A DNA stretch of 64,000 nt from DATFTF01 sp963825175 (GCA_963825175.1 CAWGSA010000002.1:62001-126000); one strand, 5' to 3'. Positions 17,732-26,350 are shown, counted from the stretch's first letter. Numbers and translations are program-made. Notes: generated from the letters alone by a model not told the origin.

Positions 17732-19476
17732 GGTCCGAGGGACCCATCCTGAGCCACGGCTCGGACTCGACCCTCCAGCGACTCGATGCGGCCGAGCTCC
17801 TGCTCGACGCCCGGGCGGCCGGCGAATTGGCGGACTCGCGCCCTCTCCAGGGCAACGACCGCGGAGTCCAACCCCTCACGAAGACGGTTTGCGATCTGGA
17901 CCTCGAGATGGCGGCGGCTCTCGAGAACCCTCTCGTCCAGGTCGTTGACGACGCGAGTGCTGTTGTGCTCCAGGAGAGTCTTCAGGTAGTCGGCGGCGTG
18001 GTTGCTTCCGCCGACGAAACGTAAGGGCGAGGGAGCCAGCTCGAACAGCTCATCGAAGTAGAAGCGCCTTGGCGCCCGAAACCCGGTTTCCGGGTCGAGC
18101 GCCCGATCGGCAAGCGCGGCGAACGACCGCTCGGACCCCGCGAGCCGCCGGAGGAACTCGTTCGCGAGCTCGACGAAGTGTCGCATCGCACGGCTGTACA
18201 GATCCTCGGCCACGGGCTCAATCTGTGGAAGCCAGGCTTCGATCGTGCGGCGGACGGTCTCTCTCGCCAACGCGCTCGCCTGCCGGCGAGGCCCGGCTCC
18301 CGTCCGGCCGGACCGCGTGGCCGCCGACTCCAGCTCTTCCCCTGCGGACGGGAGTGCCCGGGCCAGGAAATCGTCTCTCTTCTTCGTGAAAGCCTGCGAC
18401 AGCCGCTCCTGCTCGGCCGTGAACAGGTGGGCCAGGTCTCCCGCCGCTCGCTCGGCTTCGTCCACAGAGCGGCGCAGAGTCTCGATCCGCCGCTGCGAGT
18501 CTTCGACGGGCCGCACGAGGGCGTCGTGCTGCTCGGCGAGCGCGGCGAGAATACGGCCGGTCAGCCGCTCGATTCCGCGGATCTGCGCCCGCGCGACGAG
18601 GTCCGCCCCGGCGTCGCGGGCGAGGCGCGCGAGCCCTTCGAGGAGGGCCGGCATTTGCCGCGTGGGCCCGCTCTCGGACAGGCTCTCCGTGGCGCTGACT
18701 TCGAGGATCGGGCCGATCGGGCGGCCAAGTCTCTCGACCAGGACCCGTTCGGCGAAGCGCCGGGCTTCCCCGCGCTCGTGGTCGGAAAGGCGATCGGCCT
18801 TGTTCAGAACAATAAGGAAATTGTGAACGCTCCGGCCGACCTCTTCGATCAGCGCCAGCTCGTCGCCCGAGATGGGCGGATCGGCCCCGAGCACCACGAG
18901 CGCGGCGTCGACGTGCGGCACGAAGGAGCGTGTCGCCGCCGCGTTGGCCTCGAAAACCGATCCCAGGCCCGGCGTGTCGACCAGGCAGAGCCCCGACGCG
19001 AGCAGGGGGTGGGAAAGGAAGACTTCCGCCGCGAGGACACCCCTCGCGTTGTTCGGGTTCTCCTCCTCGGACACGTACGCGGAGAGTTCGGCCATGTCGA
19101 TGGCGCGCCACGGGCCGGCGGCGAGCCGCACGCGCGCCCCTCGCCGCGTCCCATATCGAATGACGGTGACGACCGACGTGACGGGAACGACGCCGGCCGG
19201 CAATGCGGGCTCGCCGACCAGGGCGTTCAACAGGGTCGACTTGCCGCGTTTGAACTGTCCGAGGCAGGCCACGTAGAAGAGTCCCTTCTCGGTCCTGGCG
19301 ACGAGCAGGGCGGCGTCCGAGGCCACGGTCAGGGCATCGGCCTCGGAGGCCAGAAAGGAAAGCGTCTGGAGGCGGGAAAGCGGATCTCCGTTGGGCTCGG
19401 CTCGATCGCGTTTCGTTTGGGTCTCGGTCTCCATCGTTCTCTGTTCCGCCTGCAGTTTCCGAGTTCCCGCGCGCAT
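17728..19476 (-). CDS. Dynamin-like GTPase, first of pair
   Basis: The ATG at 19476 overlaps the DUF190 stop (TGATG), so it is chosen over the in-frame METETQ start at 19434; this gives 582 residues. G1 is LGQFKRGKSTLLNALVG at about 72-88. The switch block LPAGVVPVTSVVTVIRYG follows, then G3 VDTPGLGSVFE at about 166-176 and G4 LNKADRL near 224-230. The remainder is helical and strongly charged. The P-x-G-x-x-P-V-T-S-V switch I is diagnostic of the bacterial dynamin-like/YjdA-CrfC type. It is the third gene after the fluoride riboswitch, coupled on both sides. Function is inferred as membrane binding or remodelling with its neighbour; no link to fluoride is known to me. Confidence 0.85.
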   Translation of the reverse strand: MRAGTRKLQAEQRTMETETQTKRDRAEPNGDPLSRLQTLSFLASEADALTVASDAALLVARTEKGLFYVACLGQFKRGKSTLLNALVGEPALPAGVVPVTSVVTVIRYGTRRGARVRLAAGPWRAIDMAELSAYVSEEENPNNARGVLAAEVFLSHPLLASGLCLVDTPGLGSVFEANAAATRSFVPHVDAALVVLGADPPISGDELALIEEVGRSVHNFLIVLNKADRLSDHERGEARRFAERVLVERLGRPIGPILEVSATESLSESGPTRQMPALLEGLARLARDAGADLVARAQIRGIERLTGRILAALAEQHDALVRPVEDSQRRIETLRRSVDEAERAAGDLAHLFTAEQERLSQAFTKKRDDFLARALPSAGEELESAATRSGRTGAGPRRQASALARETVRRTIEAWLPQIEPVAEDLYSRAMRHFVELANEFLRRLAGSERSFAALADRALDPETGFRAPRRFYFDELFELAPSPLRFVGGSNHAADYLKTLLEHNSTRVVNDLDERVLESRRHLEVQIANRLREGLDSAVVALERARVRQFAGRPGVEQELGRIESLEGRVRAVAQDGSLGP

Positions 19477-19853
19477 CACCCGCCCGTCTTCGTGACTTTG
19501 TCGATCGGACGGGTCCCCGGCGCATACTTCACGACGCGGGCCTTCTCGAGCGTGACCAGACCCTCCACCACCATCTCGTCGAGCATCACCAGGAGCCGTT
19601 CGACGTGCTCCTCGGTGTCGACGACCTCGATGACGACCGGAAGGTCCTCGGAGAGGCGCAGGATGTGCGCGGTGTGCAGGACGCTGCGCGCGCCGAAACC
19701 GGCCATCCCCTGGAAGATCGTGGCCCCGGCGAAGCCCTCCTTGCGGAGCCGCTCGAGCAGCGCCATCGAAAGCGGCTGGTGATGCCATCGGTCGGACTCC
19801 CCGATGAAAATTCGGACCAGAATCTGCTCCCCGTCGAGAATGCGCATGGCCAC
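19476..19853 (-). CDS. DUF190 protein, CrcB companion
   Basis: The 125-residue protein is of the DUF190 family (PII-like ferredoxin fold): LVRIFIGESDRWHHQPLSMA, then LLERLRKEGFAGATIFQGMAGFG and the VVIEVVDTEEHVERLL strand-helix. DUF190 genes commonly sit beside or are fused to crcB. The PII-like fold suggests a soluble regulatory subunit that binds a small ligand. It starts 9 bases after crcB, with a GGGGGGAG ribosome-binding site. Its stop overlaps the first dynamin-like gene. Alternative start MRIL is two codons in. Confidence 0.93.
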   Translation of the reverse strand: MAMRILDGEQILVRIFIGESDRWHHQPLSMALLERLRKEGFAGATIFQGMAGFGARSVLHTAHILRLSEDLPVVIEVVDTEEHVERLLVMLDEMVVEGLVTLEKARVVKYAPGTRPIDKVTKTGG

Positions 19854-19862
19854 TCCCCCCGT

Positions 19863-20261
19863 CTAACCCGCCGCGATTCCCGCGCTCACCCACCATTGCG
19901 CCAGAATCACTCCGAGGAAACCTCCCACCAGGCACGCCGTGATCATCACCGTGAGGTTGAGGAATCCCATGTAGAGACCGCCCTCGCGAAAATACCGAAC
20001 CGTCTCGTAGTTGAACGTCGAGTAAGTGGTGAAGCCGCCCATGAAGCCGGTGGTCAGCGCCAGGCGCAGCGCCGGGGCGATCAGCCTGGTCGTGAACGAG
20101 ACCTGCATGATGACGCCGATCAGGAACGAGCCGATCAGATTGACGGCCAGAGTGCCGTAAGGGAAGGAAGCGCCGAGCGCGGCAAGGAGCCAGCCGCCCA
20201 GGAGATACCGGGCTCCCGTGCCGGCCGCGCCACCCAGACAGATCCAGAGGAACCGACTCAT
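19863..20261 (-). CDS. crcB: Fluoride channel/exporter CrcB (Fluc)
   Basis: This is a 132-residue, four-helix protein that forms dual-topology dimers which export F- down its electrochemical gradient and protect cytoplasmic enzymes such as enolase and pyrophosphatase. The Fluc signatures are present: GGAAGTGARYLLGGWL, YGTLAVNLIGSFLIGV with the pore-lining Asn, and TTGFMGGFTTYSTFNYE with the phenylalanine-box and central Na+-site residues. The GAGGTG ribosome-binding site precedes the ATG at 20261. The 5' leader carries a fluoride riboswitch ending 39 bases upstream, which independently confirms the assignment. It is the first gene of a six-gene unit. Confidence 0.97.
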   Translation of the reverse strand: MSRFLWICLGGAAGTGARYLLGGWLLAALGASFPYGTLAVNLIGSFLIGVIMQVSFTTRLIAPALRLALTTGFMGGFTTYSTFNYETVRYFREGGLYMGFLNLTVMITACLVGGFLGVILAQWWVSAGIAAG

Positions 20262-20299
20262 GGATGCACCTCGTTGATTCGGGGTTTCCGCAGGCCCAT

Positions 20300-20334
20300 A
20301 AAAAAACTCCCACGACCGATCTTGTCGTAGGAGT
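20300..20334 (-). terminator. Intrinsic terminator, expression platform of fluoride riboswitch 2
   Basis: On the minus strand ACTCCTACGAC pairs with GTCGTGGGAGT around a 7-base loop (AAGATCG) and is followed by seven T residues. The 5' arm re-uses the final conserved aptamer bases, so fluoride binding should prevent termination upstream of crcB. Confidence 0.9.
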
Positions 20335-20380
20335 CATCGGCTGCCTTGCGGCGGCGGTTTTGGCGGACTCCACCGCCGTT
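20327..20380 (-). ncRNA. Fluoride riboswitch (crcB motif), copy 2
   Basis: Read on the minus strand, the leader shows a first hairpin GGCGGTGGAGTCCGCC, the AAAACCG junction, a second stem (GCCGCC..GGC with a CGCAAG-containing loop) and the terminal CCGATGACTCCTAC. This matches the crcB-motif consensus block for block and aligns with copy 1 at 11675-11726. The downstream gene encodes the fluoride channel itself. An extended -10 like element lies upstream at 20391-20399. Presence of the terminator predicts transcriptional ON control of the whole crcB operon. Confidence 0.95.
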
Positions 20381-20390
20381 TGCGCCGTCA

Positions 20391-20399
20391 TTCATAGCA
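20391..20399 (-). promoter_or_regulatory. Extended -10 element for the crcB operon
   Basis: On the minus strand TGCTATGAA gives a TG-n extended -10 with TATGAA. It would start transcription near 20384, a few bases before the aptamer. No good -35 is seen at the normal distance, as expected for an extended -10 promoter. Confidence 0.45.
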
Positions 20400-20454
20400 G
20401 AATCGGGCCGCTGGCGCCATCTCCGCGCACGTGCGTTGCAAGGTGAGGGGGACG

Positions 20455-21541
20455 ATGGCACGATCGGAGAAAGTCGCCGTTGCCCGTCTTCGGGAGCGCC
20501 GCGAGGTCGAGAAGGCGCTGGAGTAGAGCGCCCCGGGAGAAGGCAAGCGCCGCCCCCGGCGCCGTCGTCTGCGAGTCTGGCTCGCGGTCTGGGGCGGGTT
20601 GGCTGCGCTGTTGGGCGTCTTCGCCTATCTGGTCGGCACCGACCGGGTCACCCTCCCGGGATCTTCGTTCGGCGTCCGGCCCAGGCTGCCCCTCGCCCTC
20701 GCGCTGGTCTCCTCCGCGCGTCGCCGAGCGCCTGGTGGAGAACTCCGGAATCGCCCGCATCGGCAATCCGGTGAGCCGCTCCAACTCCACTCGCATCGTG
20801 CGCTTGATCGCGGGAGTGCTCGTTCTGGCCGCCATCGGCTCGGTTCTCTTCTCCAACCTCTCCACCGGGCTCGTTTCGCTGGGCCTGATCTCGCTCATCG
20901 TCGGACTGGCCGTGCAGACGCCGATGACGAGCTTCATCGGCTGGCTGTACATCCTCGCGCGCGCCCCGTATCGCGTGGGGGACCGCATCGCGATCGGCGA
21001 CGCCACCGGTGACGTCATCGAGGTCTCGTACCTCGACACCACGCTGTGGGAGTTCGGCGGAAAGTATCTTTCGACCGATCACCCCAGCGGACGGATCATC
21101 AAGTTTCCCAACGCCCGGGTCCTGAGCACCCCCGTCTACAACTATTCGTGGCCCCTCTTTCCTTACATCTGGAACGAGATCAAGCTGCAGATCGGCGACC
21201 AGAGCGACCTGGAGTGGGTGGCCGGCGTCATCCAGGAGGTGGCCGAAGGGGAGATCGGCGAACAGATGATAAAGCGGGTCCGCATCGACCGCGATCTTCT
21301 CGCTCAGACTCCCGTGGACCGGTTGACGGTGCAGGAAAAGCCCGTGGTCCTCTTCCGAGTCAGCGAAAGCACGTGGCTCGAAGCGATCGTGCGATATCTG
21401 GTGGATCCCAAGCGGGCCGGCCGCGTGAAGGCCGATTTTCAGCGCGAGCTGCTTGCGTCAAATCGGCCACTTTTTGGGTCGAACCGTGTCGAATCTCGTC
21501 AGTCGGCGCGTCCTTACCGTTCGCCGGACAGGAGCAGCTGA
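20455..21541 (+). CDS. MscS-type mechanosensitive ion channel, damaged reading frame
   Basis: Coding starts at ATG 20455 (MARSEKVAVARLRERREVEK) after a GGTGAGGGGG site. An in-frame TAG occurs at 20524, the same frame continues through a TM segment (LAVWGGLAALLGVFAYLV), and the frame changes near 20705. From there RVAERLVENSGIARIG leads into the MscS core: a pore helix rich in Gly/Leu (LSTGLVSLGLISLIVGLAV), then SFIGWLYILARAPYRVGDRI and the beta domain GDATGDVIEVSYLDT. The C-terminal residues after about 21460 are poorly conserved and may be frameshifted. The channel releases ions under membrane tension. It is divergent from the crcB operon, about 75 bases from the riboswitch promoter. One stop and one frameshift mean a pseudogene or sequence errors. 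Confidence 0.72.
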
Positions 21542-21639
21542 ATCTGTAATTCTCTCTGCCGTATGGCTTTGTGACCCTGATGGCCAATGGATCGAGAAGG
21601 GAACGGCCTTTGCTCTTTGTAACCCAACAAGAGGTCCAA

Positions 21640-21831
21640 ATGTCTCCAAAGAGCGGTCCGGTCCTGATCGATCCATCTGCGGCGTTCGACGACGAGACGA
21701 CGCGTCCCATTCCGCTGCAACTGATCGCGCGGCTGGCGGCTCAGGATCCGACCGTTCAGTTGAAGATCGGTTTGGTGGAGACGGGCGAGCCGGAGCCGGC
21801 CGAGACCGAGGTCCGACCCAAGAACGACTGA
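21640..21831 (+). CDS. Small hypothetical protein
   Basis: The 63-residue product starts at the ATG at 21640, with an AAGAGG site 6 bases upstream. The sequence (SGPVLIDPSAAFDDETTRPI then LQLIARLAAQDPTVQLKIGL) is acidic, with a possible short amphipathic helix and no TM segment or cysteine. The 100 bases before it show no coding pattern, and the tag gene follows 34 bases later. No family is recognised. It could be a real small protein or chance, and the ribosome-binding site is its main support. Confidence 0.4.
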   Translation: MSPKSGPVLIDPSAAFDDETTRPIPLQLIARLAAQDPTVQLKIGLVETGEPEPAETEVRPKND

Positions 21832-21865
21832 TCGGGCTCCGCTTCTTGCGACAGAATCGCCGCCG

Positions 21866-22417
21866 ATGGGCAGCGGTTACTGCGCGGTCGCTCCGTCCGA
21901 TCCCTGGCACGCTCCGTATCACGCCGGCGAATACGGTTTTCCGGTTCGGGACGATGCCGTTCTTTTCGAGCGGCTGGCCCTGGAGATCAACCAGGCCGGC
22001 CTCTCCTGGCTGACCATCTTGAAGAAGCGCGAGGCGTTCTTCCGCGCGTTCGAGGGCTTCGAGCCGGAGGTCGTGGCCCGATATGGCGCTCGCGAGCGGC
22101 GCCGGCTCCTCTCCGATGCCGCGATCGTGCGCAATCGCCTGAAAGTCGACGCGGTCATCGAGAACGCCCGAAGGATCGTCGCTCTCCGCGACGCCCATGG
22201 TTCCTTCGCGCGGTGGCTCGATGCGCACCATCCGCGGTCGCTCTCGGCGTGGTGCGATCTGTTCCGCCGGACCTTTCGCTTCACCGGCGGGGAGATCGTC
22301 GGCGAATTCCTGATGAGCACCGGTTATCGCCGGGGCGCCCATGTTCCGTCGTGTCCGGTCTATGCGAAGGTCGCGCGTAAGAGTCCGCCCTGGCTGCGCA
22401 GCCGGAAGATCCGCTGA
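21866..22417 (+). CDS. tag: DNA-3-methyladenine glycosylase I
   Basis: The 183-residue protein matches the Tag family (usual length about 190). YCAVAPSDPWHAPYHAGEYG at the N-terminus contains the first zinc Cys and the conserved YH-x-x-E-Y/W-G. FERLALEINQAGLSWLTILK carries the catalytic Glu and Trp. GAHVPSCPV near the end supplies the second zinc His and Cys. Tag excises 3-methyladenine from alkylated DNA in base-excision repair. The ATG at 21866 places the zinc-binding Cys at residue 6, as in homologues. Confidence 0.95.
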   Translation: MGSGYCAVAPSDPWHAPYHAGEYGFPVRDDAVLFERLALEINQAGLSWLTILKKREAFFRAFEGFEPEVVARYGARERRRLLSDAAIVRNRLKVDAVIENARRIVALRDAHGSFARWLDAHHPRSLSAWCDLFRRTFRFTGGEIVGEFLMSTGYRRGAHVPSCPVYAKVARKSPPWLRSRKIR

Positions 22418-22475
22418 AACCGGGCGGCGGCCGGAGGCGTTTCTTGGGCCGGGAAGTCCCGCCGCGACGCGGAAT

Positions 22476-23594
22476 CTACGGGGAGCGAAAAGGGACGAGG
22501 ACCGCCGCGCCGCGGCGCGGCACCAGCGTCGGAATCGCCGGCGCGGGCGCGCCTCCAGAGTAGCCGAGCTTCACGACCTCGAAATCGCTCGCCGTCAGGC
22601 CAGCGAAGGCCGGATTCAAGACGTCGTTGTTCCAGCGGGTGTCGTAGGTCCCGGTGACGTACATGTCCGTTCCATTGTCCGCGACGAGGAGGCCGAATTT
22701 CTTCATGGCCCGGAAGATCTTCTGCACGTCGGCGGGAAATCCGGAGATGTCCTTGTCCGCTTTCAGCCGCAGCCGCGCGCCCATCGGCAGCGCGCCGGGC
22801 GTCGAGCCGGCGTCGTGAGAGGCCGGATACACGTGGCCGTTGGTGGCCCGCAGCGTGACCCGGAAGGCGTGCCCGATCTCGCCCGGCCCCGACACCTCGT
22901 CGTAACGCACCAGCCCGGGCAGAATCGCCAGGCCCGCGGCGTCGGCGGAGGTCCAGCCCTCCGGCCGGCGGTCGTCGCGTTTCATGTCGAAGAACGCCCC
23001 CGACCCGGCCTGCCACCGCGCCCCGTCGAAGAAGACGTTGTACAGCTCGTAGAGATACGCGTTGTCGCGGTCGACGATCAAGAGATGCCGGTCGGACGCC
23101 GATCGCAGGTCTTCGTCTCCCGGCTCACCCCCTTCGATCCAGTGCGGCTGCGTCACGGCTTCGGCCGGAATCGGATAGAAGGGGAGGCTCACGCCGGTCG
23201 AATGGTCCACGCCGTCGCTTTCGTCGGAGTACAGGAAGTCGACCGGCAGCCTCGGCTGCGTCGCGTCGACAACGGCATACGGCATCCCGTACGTCTCGGC
23301 GCTTCCCGGCGACACGTCGCCCCCGAAATCAGGATGGAGACCACGGGCGCCCCCCTGGTCGATGAACGCGACGTAGGCAGCGGAGCCGGGATCGACGGGA
23401 GCCAGGCGCACGTCCAGGTTCCACCAGTTGTCGGGAGGAAAGAGCGGAAAGGGGCCGGGAAGCGCGCCGTTGGCGACGGCCCCCCCGCTCTCCAGCCGAG
23501 GTACGGGTCGAACAACACCCGACGCCACCGCCAGGGCGACCACGGCGACCACGGAGAGCCGAGCCATGGCCGATGTTTTTTCAGGCGCGCTCAT
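22476..23594 (-). CDS. Secreted protein of unknown function
   Basis: The 372-residue product starts at the ATG at 23594 (MSAPEKTSAMARLS, AAGGAA site upstream) with a signal peptide (VVAVVALAVASGVV). The mature region is tryptophan- and aspartate-rich: FPPDNWWNLDVRLAPVDPGS, LHPDFGGDVSPGSAETYGMP, DRHLLIVDRDNAYLYELYNV, and ATNGHVYPASHDAGSTPGAL. I have the impression that similar secreted proteins occur in Acidobacteria without an assigned activity, but I cannot check it. No catalytic motif is obvious. It is divergent from the propeller-phosphoesterase gene, 114 bases away; both are exported and may share a regulatory region. Confidence 0.75.
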   Translation of the reverse strand: MSAPEKTSAMARLSVVAVVALAVASGVVRPVPRLESGGAVANGALPGPFPLFPPDNWWNLDVRLAPVDPGSAAYVAFIDQGGARGLHPDFGGDVSPGSAETYGMPYAVVDATQPRLPVDFLYSDESDGVDHSTGVSLPFYPIPAEAVTQPHWIEGGEPGDEDLRSASDRHLLIVDRDNAYLYELYNVFFDGARWQAGSGAFFDMKRDDRRPEGWTSADAAGLAILPGLVRYDEVSGPGEIGHAFRVTLRATNGHVYPASHDAGSTPGALPMGARLRLKADKDISGFPADVQKIFRAMKKFGLLVADNGTDMYVTGTYDTRWNNDVLNPAFAGLTASDFEVVKLGYSGGAPAPAIPTLVPRRGAAVLVPFRSP

Positions 23595-23708
23595 CGGTTC
23601 CTTCACAGACACCTCCCGCGTCGTCCTGGGGAAACTCTGTCGCGAGAGGGAGCGGCGGAATTGTGAAGTTGGCGAAAAGGAAAAGCAACCCGTTGTAGCC
23701 TTGATGGA

Positions 23709-26225
23709 ATGAGGACCAGACTCACGTTCGCCGGCCTCGCCTTCCTCGGCGCCGCGCTCGCCGCCGCCGCGCCCGCCGGCAAGCGTCCCGCCGCGCGGCC
23801 GGGGCTCGAACCCCGAGGCGTGACGCTCTTGCCCAACGGCTGGAGGATCGCGCCGGTCGGGCGGCACCTCTCGGTCGGAGATCTTCCTCTCGACGTGGTG
23901 GAGTCGCCCGACGGCCGGTTCGCGATCGTGACCAACAACGGGTACGCCAAGCCGACCCTGACGGTCGTCGATCTCGGCAAGTTCCTGGTCCGGTCCACGA
24001 CTCGCGAAGAGAACGCATGGCTCGGACTGGTCTGGCATCCCGATGGGCAAAGGCTCTACTCCTCGGGCGCGGCCGCGTTGAACGTGCGGGAGTTCCGCTT
24101 CGAGAAAGGACGGCTCGCCGCGGGCAGGACCTTCGAGCTGTCCAAGCCCGACAAGGACACCTTCATCGGGGGGCTGGCGGTGCGTCCCGACGGTGCGCGT
24201 CTCTACGCCGTCAACGTGCTCGGGCAGAAACTTTTTTCCGTGGACCTGATCACGGGTCTGGTCTCTCGAACCGCCGAGCTGCCGGCGGAGCCATACACCT
24301 GCGCCGTTTCCCCCGACGGCCGGACCCTTTTCGTCTCCCTGTGGGGAGGGGCCCGGGTGCTCTTCTTCGATTCCGAGACATTGGAGAAGAGGGGCGAGGT
24401 GCCCGTGGGAGAGCATCCCAACGCGATGGCCGTCTCTCCGGATGGATCTCGCCTCTTCGTCGCCTGCGCCAATACCAACTCGGTGTGGGTCGTGGACGTC
24501 GCCGCCCGGAAGGCTTCCGAGCAGATCTCGATCGCGCTCTATCCCAACGCCCCCAACGGATCAACGCCCAACGCTCTGGGGCTCTCGCCGGACGGAAAGC
24601 GTTTGCTCGTGGCCAACGCCGACAACAACTCCGTGGCCCTGGTGGACGTCGGCGCCCCCGGGCGCAGCCGCGTGACGGGCTTTCTTCCGACCGGCTGGTA
24701 CCCGACGGCCGCACGCTTCACGCGCGACGGCAAGAGGATCCTGATTCTCTCGGGCAAGGGCCTGACGTCGCAGTCGAACCCGCGCGGTCCGCAGCCGGGC
24801 ATTCCGGCGGCCGAGGGACAGTACGTCGGCGAGCTCCTGCGGGGAACGCTTTCGGTCGTGGACGTTCCGGGGGAGAAGGCGCTCGCCGCCGACACCCGCG
24901 CGGTCTACCGCCTGACGCCCTACCGGGACGCTTCGCGGTTGTCGCCGGCGCGGGCTGCGGCGGCTTCCCCGATTCCCGCCAGAGTGGGCGCGGCGTCACC
25001 CATCCGGCACGTCTTCTACGTCATTCGCGAGAACCGGACCTACGACCAGATTCTCGGCGACGTTGCCGAAGGCAACGGTGATCCCAATCTCTGCCTCTTC
25101 GGGTCCGACGTGACTCCCAACGCGCACGCGCTGGCGCGCGATTTCGTTCTGTTCGACAACTTCTACTGCGACGCGGAGGTGTCCTACAGCGGTCATGCCT
25201 TCTCCACGGGAGCCTACGCCACGGATGCGGTGGAGAAGATCTGGCCGATGAACTACGGCAAGCGGGGCGGCCGGTATTTGTCGGAAGGCGGCGGCGCGAT
25301 GCGCAACGCCTACGGCAATCTCGACGCGCCGGCGCAGGGGTACATCTGGGACGCCTGCCACCGCGCCAACGTCTCGGTGCGCAGCTACGGCGAGTTCGTT
25401 CATTCCCCGGGCGAGGACTCCGAAGCGTCGGAGCCGGCCGAGCGCGCGCGAAAGCCACTGGGCGGTGCGTACCAGGCCTCGGTGCCCGGGCTCGAAGGAT
25501 TCATCGATCCCCAATACCCGCCCTTCGACCTGACAATTCCCGACAACCGGCGGGTCGACGTCTGGCTCGAAGAGTTTCGGCGGTTCGAGCAGAGCGGAAA
25601 GCTCCCCGCCCTGTCGATCATCCGGCTGGGCGGCGACCATACCAACGGAACGCACCCGGGCTTTCCCACGCCGCGCGCGATGATCGCGGAAAACGATCTC
25701 GCCCTCGGACGCCTGGTCGAGGCGATCTCGCACAGCCGCTACTGGAAGGAATCGGCGATCTTCGTTCTGGAAGACGACGCCCAGAACGGTCCTGACCACG
25801 TGGACGCCCACCGCTCGGTGGCGCTGGTCGTCTCGCCGTATGCGAAGCGCCGCGCCGTGGACTCGACGCTCTACACAACGTCGGGGATGCTGCGGACGAT
25901 GGAGCTGATCCTCGGCCTGGAACCCATGAGCCAGTACGACGCGGCGGCGACGCCCTTCTACAACGCGTTCCGAGCGCGGAGCGATCCGGCGCCGTACTCC
26001 CATGTCGAGGCCCGGGTGCCGCTCGAAGAGAAGAACGACGAGTCCGCCCCGGGAGCCAAGGCGTCGGCGGCCATGAATTTCCGCGAGGCCGACCGCGCTC
26101 CGGAATTCGAGCTGAACGAGATTCTCTGGTGGTCGGTGCGGGGCGCCGGCTCGGTCATGCCGCCGCCCGTCCACGCCGCCTTCGTCCGGACGGTGCAGAA
26201 GAAGGAAAGCGACGATGACGAGTGA
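23709..26225 (+). CDS. YVTN beta-propeller fused to alkaline-phosphatase-superfamily phosphoesterase
   Basis: This is an 838-residue exported protein with a signal peptide (FAGLAFLGAALAAAAPAG). Residues about 40-400 form a seven-bladed YncE/lactonase-type propeller with repeated S-P-D-G-x-x-x-x-V blades (SPDGRTLFVSLWGG, SPDGSRLFVACANTNS, SPDGKRLLVANADNNS). From about 430 a phosphoesterase domain begins: FYVIRENRTYDQILGDV, LFDNFYCDAEVSYSGHAFST, RLGGDHTNGTHPGFPTPRAM, FVLEDDAQNGPDHVDAHRS. This order defines the bifunctional YncE/alkaline-phosphatase family, with conserved Asp/His metal ligands. It probably hydrolyses phosphate esters outside the cytoplasm. It is followed by a GCGGGC-TTT-GCCCGC hairpin. 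Confidence 0.92.
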   Translation: MRTRLTFAGLAFLGAALAAAAPAGKRPAARPGLEPRGVTLLPNGWRIAPVGRHLSVGDLPLDVVESPDGRFAIVTNNGYAKPTLTVVDLGKFLVRSTTREENAWLGLVWHPDGQRLYSSGAAALNVREFRFEKGRLAAGRTFELSKPDKDTFIGGLAVRPDGARLYAVNVLGQKLFSVDLITGLVSRTAELPAEPYTCAVSPDGRTLFVSLWGGARVLFFDSETLEKRGEVPVGEHPNAMAVSPDGSRLFVACANTNSVWVVDVAARKASEQISIALYPNAPNGSTPNALGLSPDGKRLLVANADNNSVALVDVGAPGRSRVTGFLPTGWYPTAARFTRDGKRILILSGKGLTSQSNPRGPQPGIPAAEGQYVGELLRGTLSVVDVPGEKALAADTRAVYRLTPYRDASRLSPARAAAASPIPARVGAASPIRHVFYVIRENRTYDQILGDVAEGNGDPNLCLFGSDVTPNAHALARDFVLFDNFYCDAEVSYSGHAFSTGAYATDAVEKIWPMNYGKRGGRYLSEGGGAMRNAYGNLDAPAQGYIWDACHRANVSVRSYGEFVHSPGEDSEASEPAERARKPLGGAYQASVPGLEGFIDPQYPPFDLTIPDNRRVDVWLEEFRRFEQSGKLPALSIIRLGGDHTNGTHPGFPTPRAMIAENDLALGRLVEAISHSRYWKESAIFVLEDDAQNGPDHVDAHRSVALVVSPYAKRRAVDSTLYTTSGMLRTMELILGLEPMSQYDAAATPFYNAFRARSDPAPYSHVEARVPLEEKNDESAPGAKASAAMNFREADRAPEFELNEILWWSVRGAGSVMPPPVHAAFVRTVQKKESDDDE

Positions 26226-26246
26226 CGCGGGCTTTGCCCGCGCGTG
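26226..26246 (+). terminator. Possible terminator hairpin after the propeller-phosphoesterase gene
   Basis: GCGGGC-TTT-GCCCGC begins 4 bases after the TGA stop and is GC-rich, but it lacks a clear T tract. It may help end transcription with Rho rather than act alone. Confidence 0.35.
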
Positions 26247-26350
26247 AGGCGTAAGGCGTGGCCCCGGTTCGCGGCGCGCGAAGTCTCCCAGAGGGGAGGA
26301 GGCGCGCGCCGCGGGAGCGAGAGCGAGGGAGGGATCAGGCGGGCCGTCGA

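Noticed and set aside
19477..20391. Extension of the first dynamin-like GTPase frame through DUF190 and crcB
   Set aside because: The extension is a shadow of DUF190/crcB in another frame; the TGATG coupling and the GTPase family length support the start at 19476.
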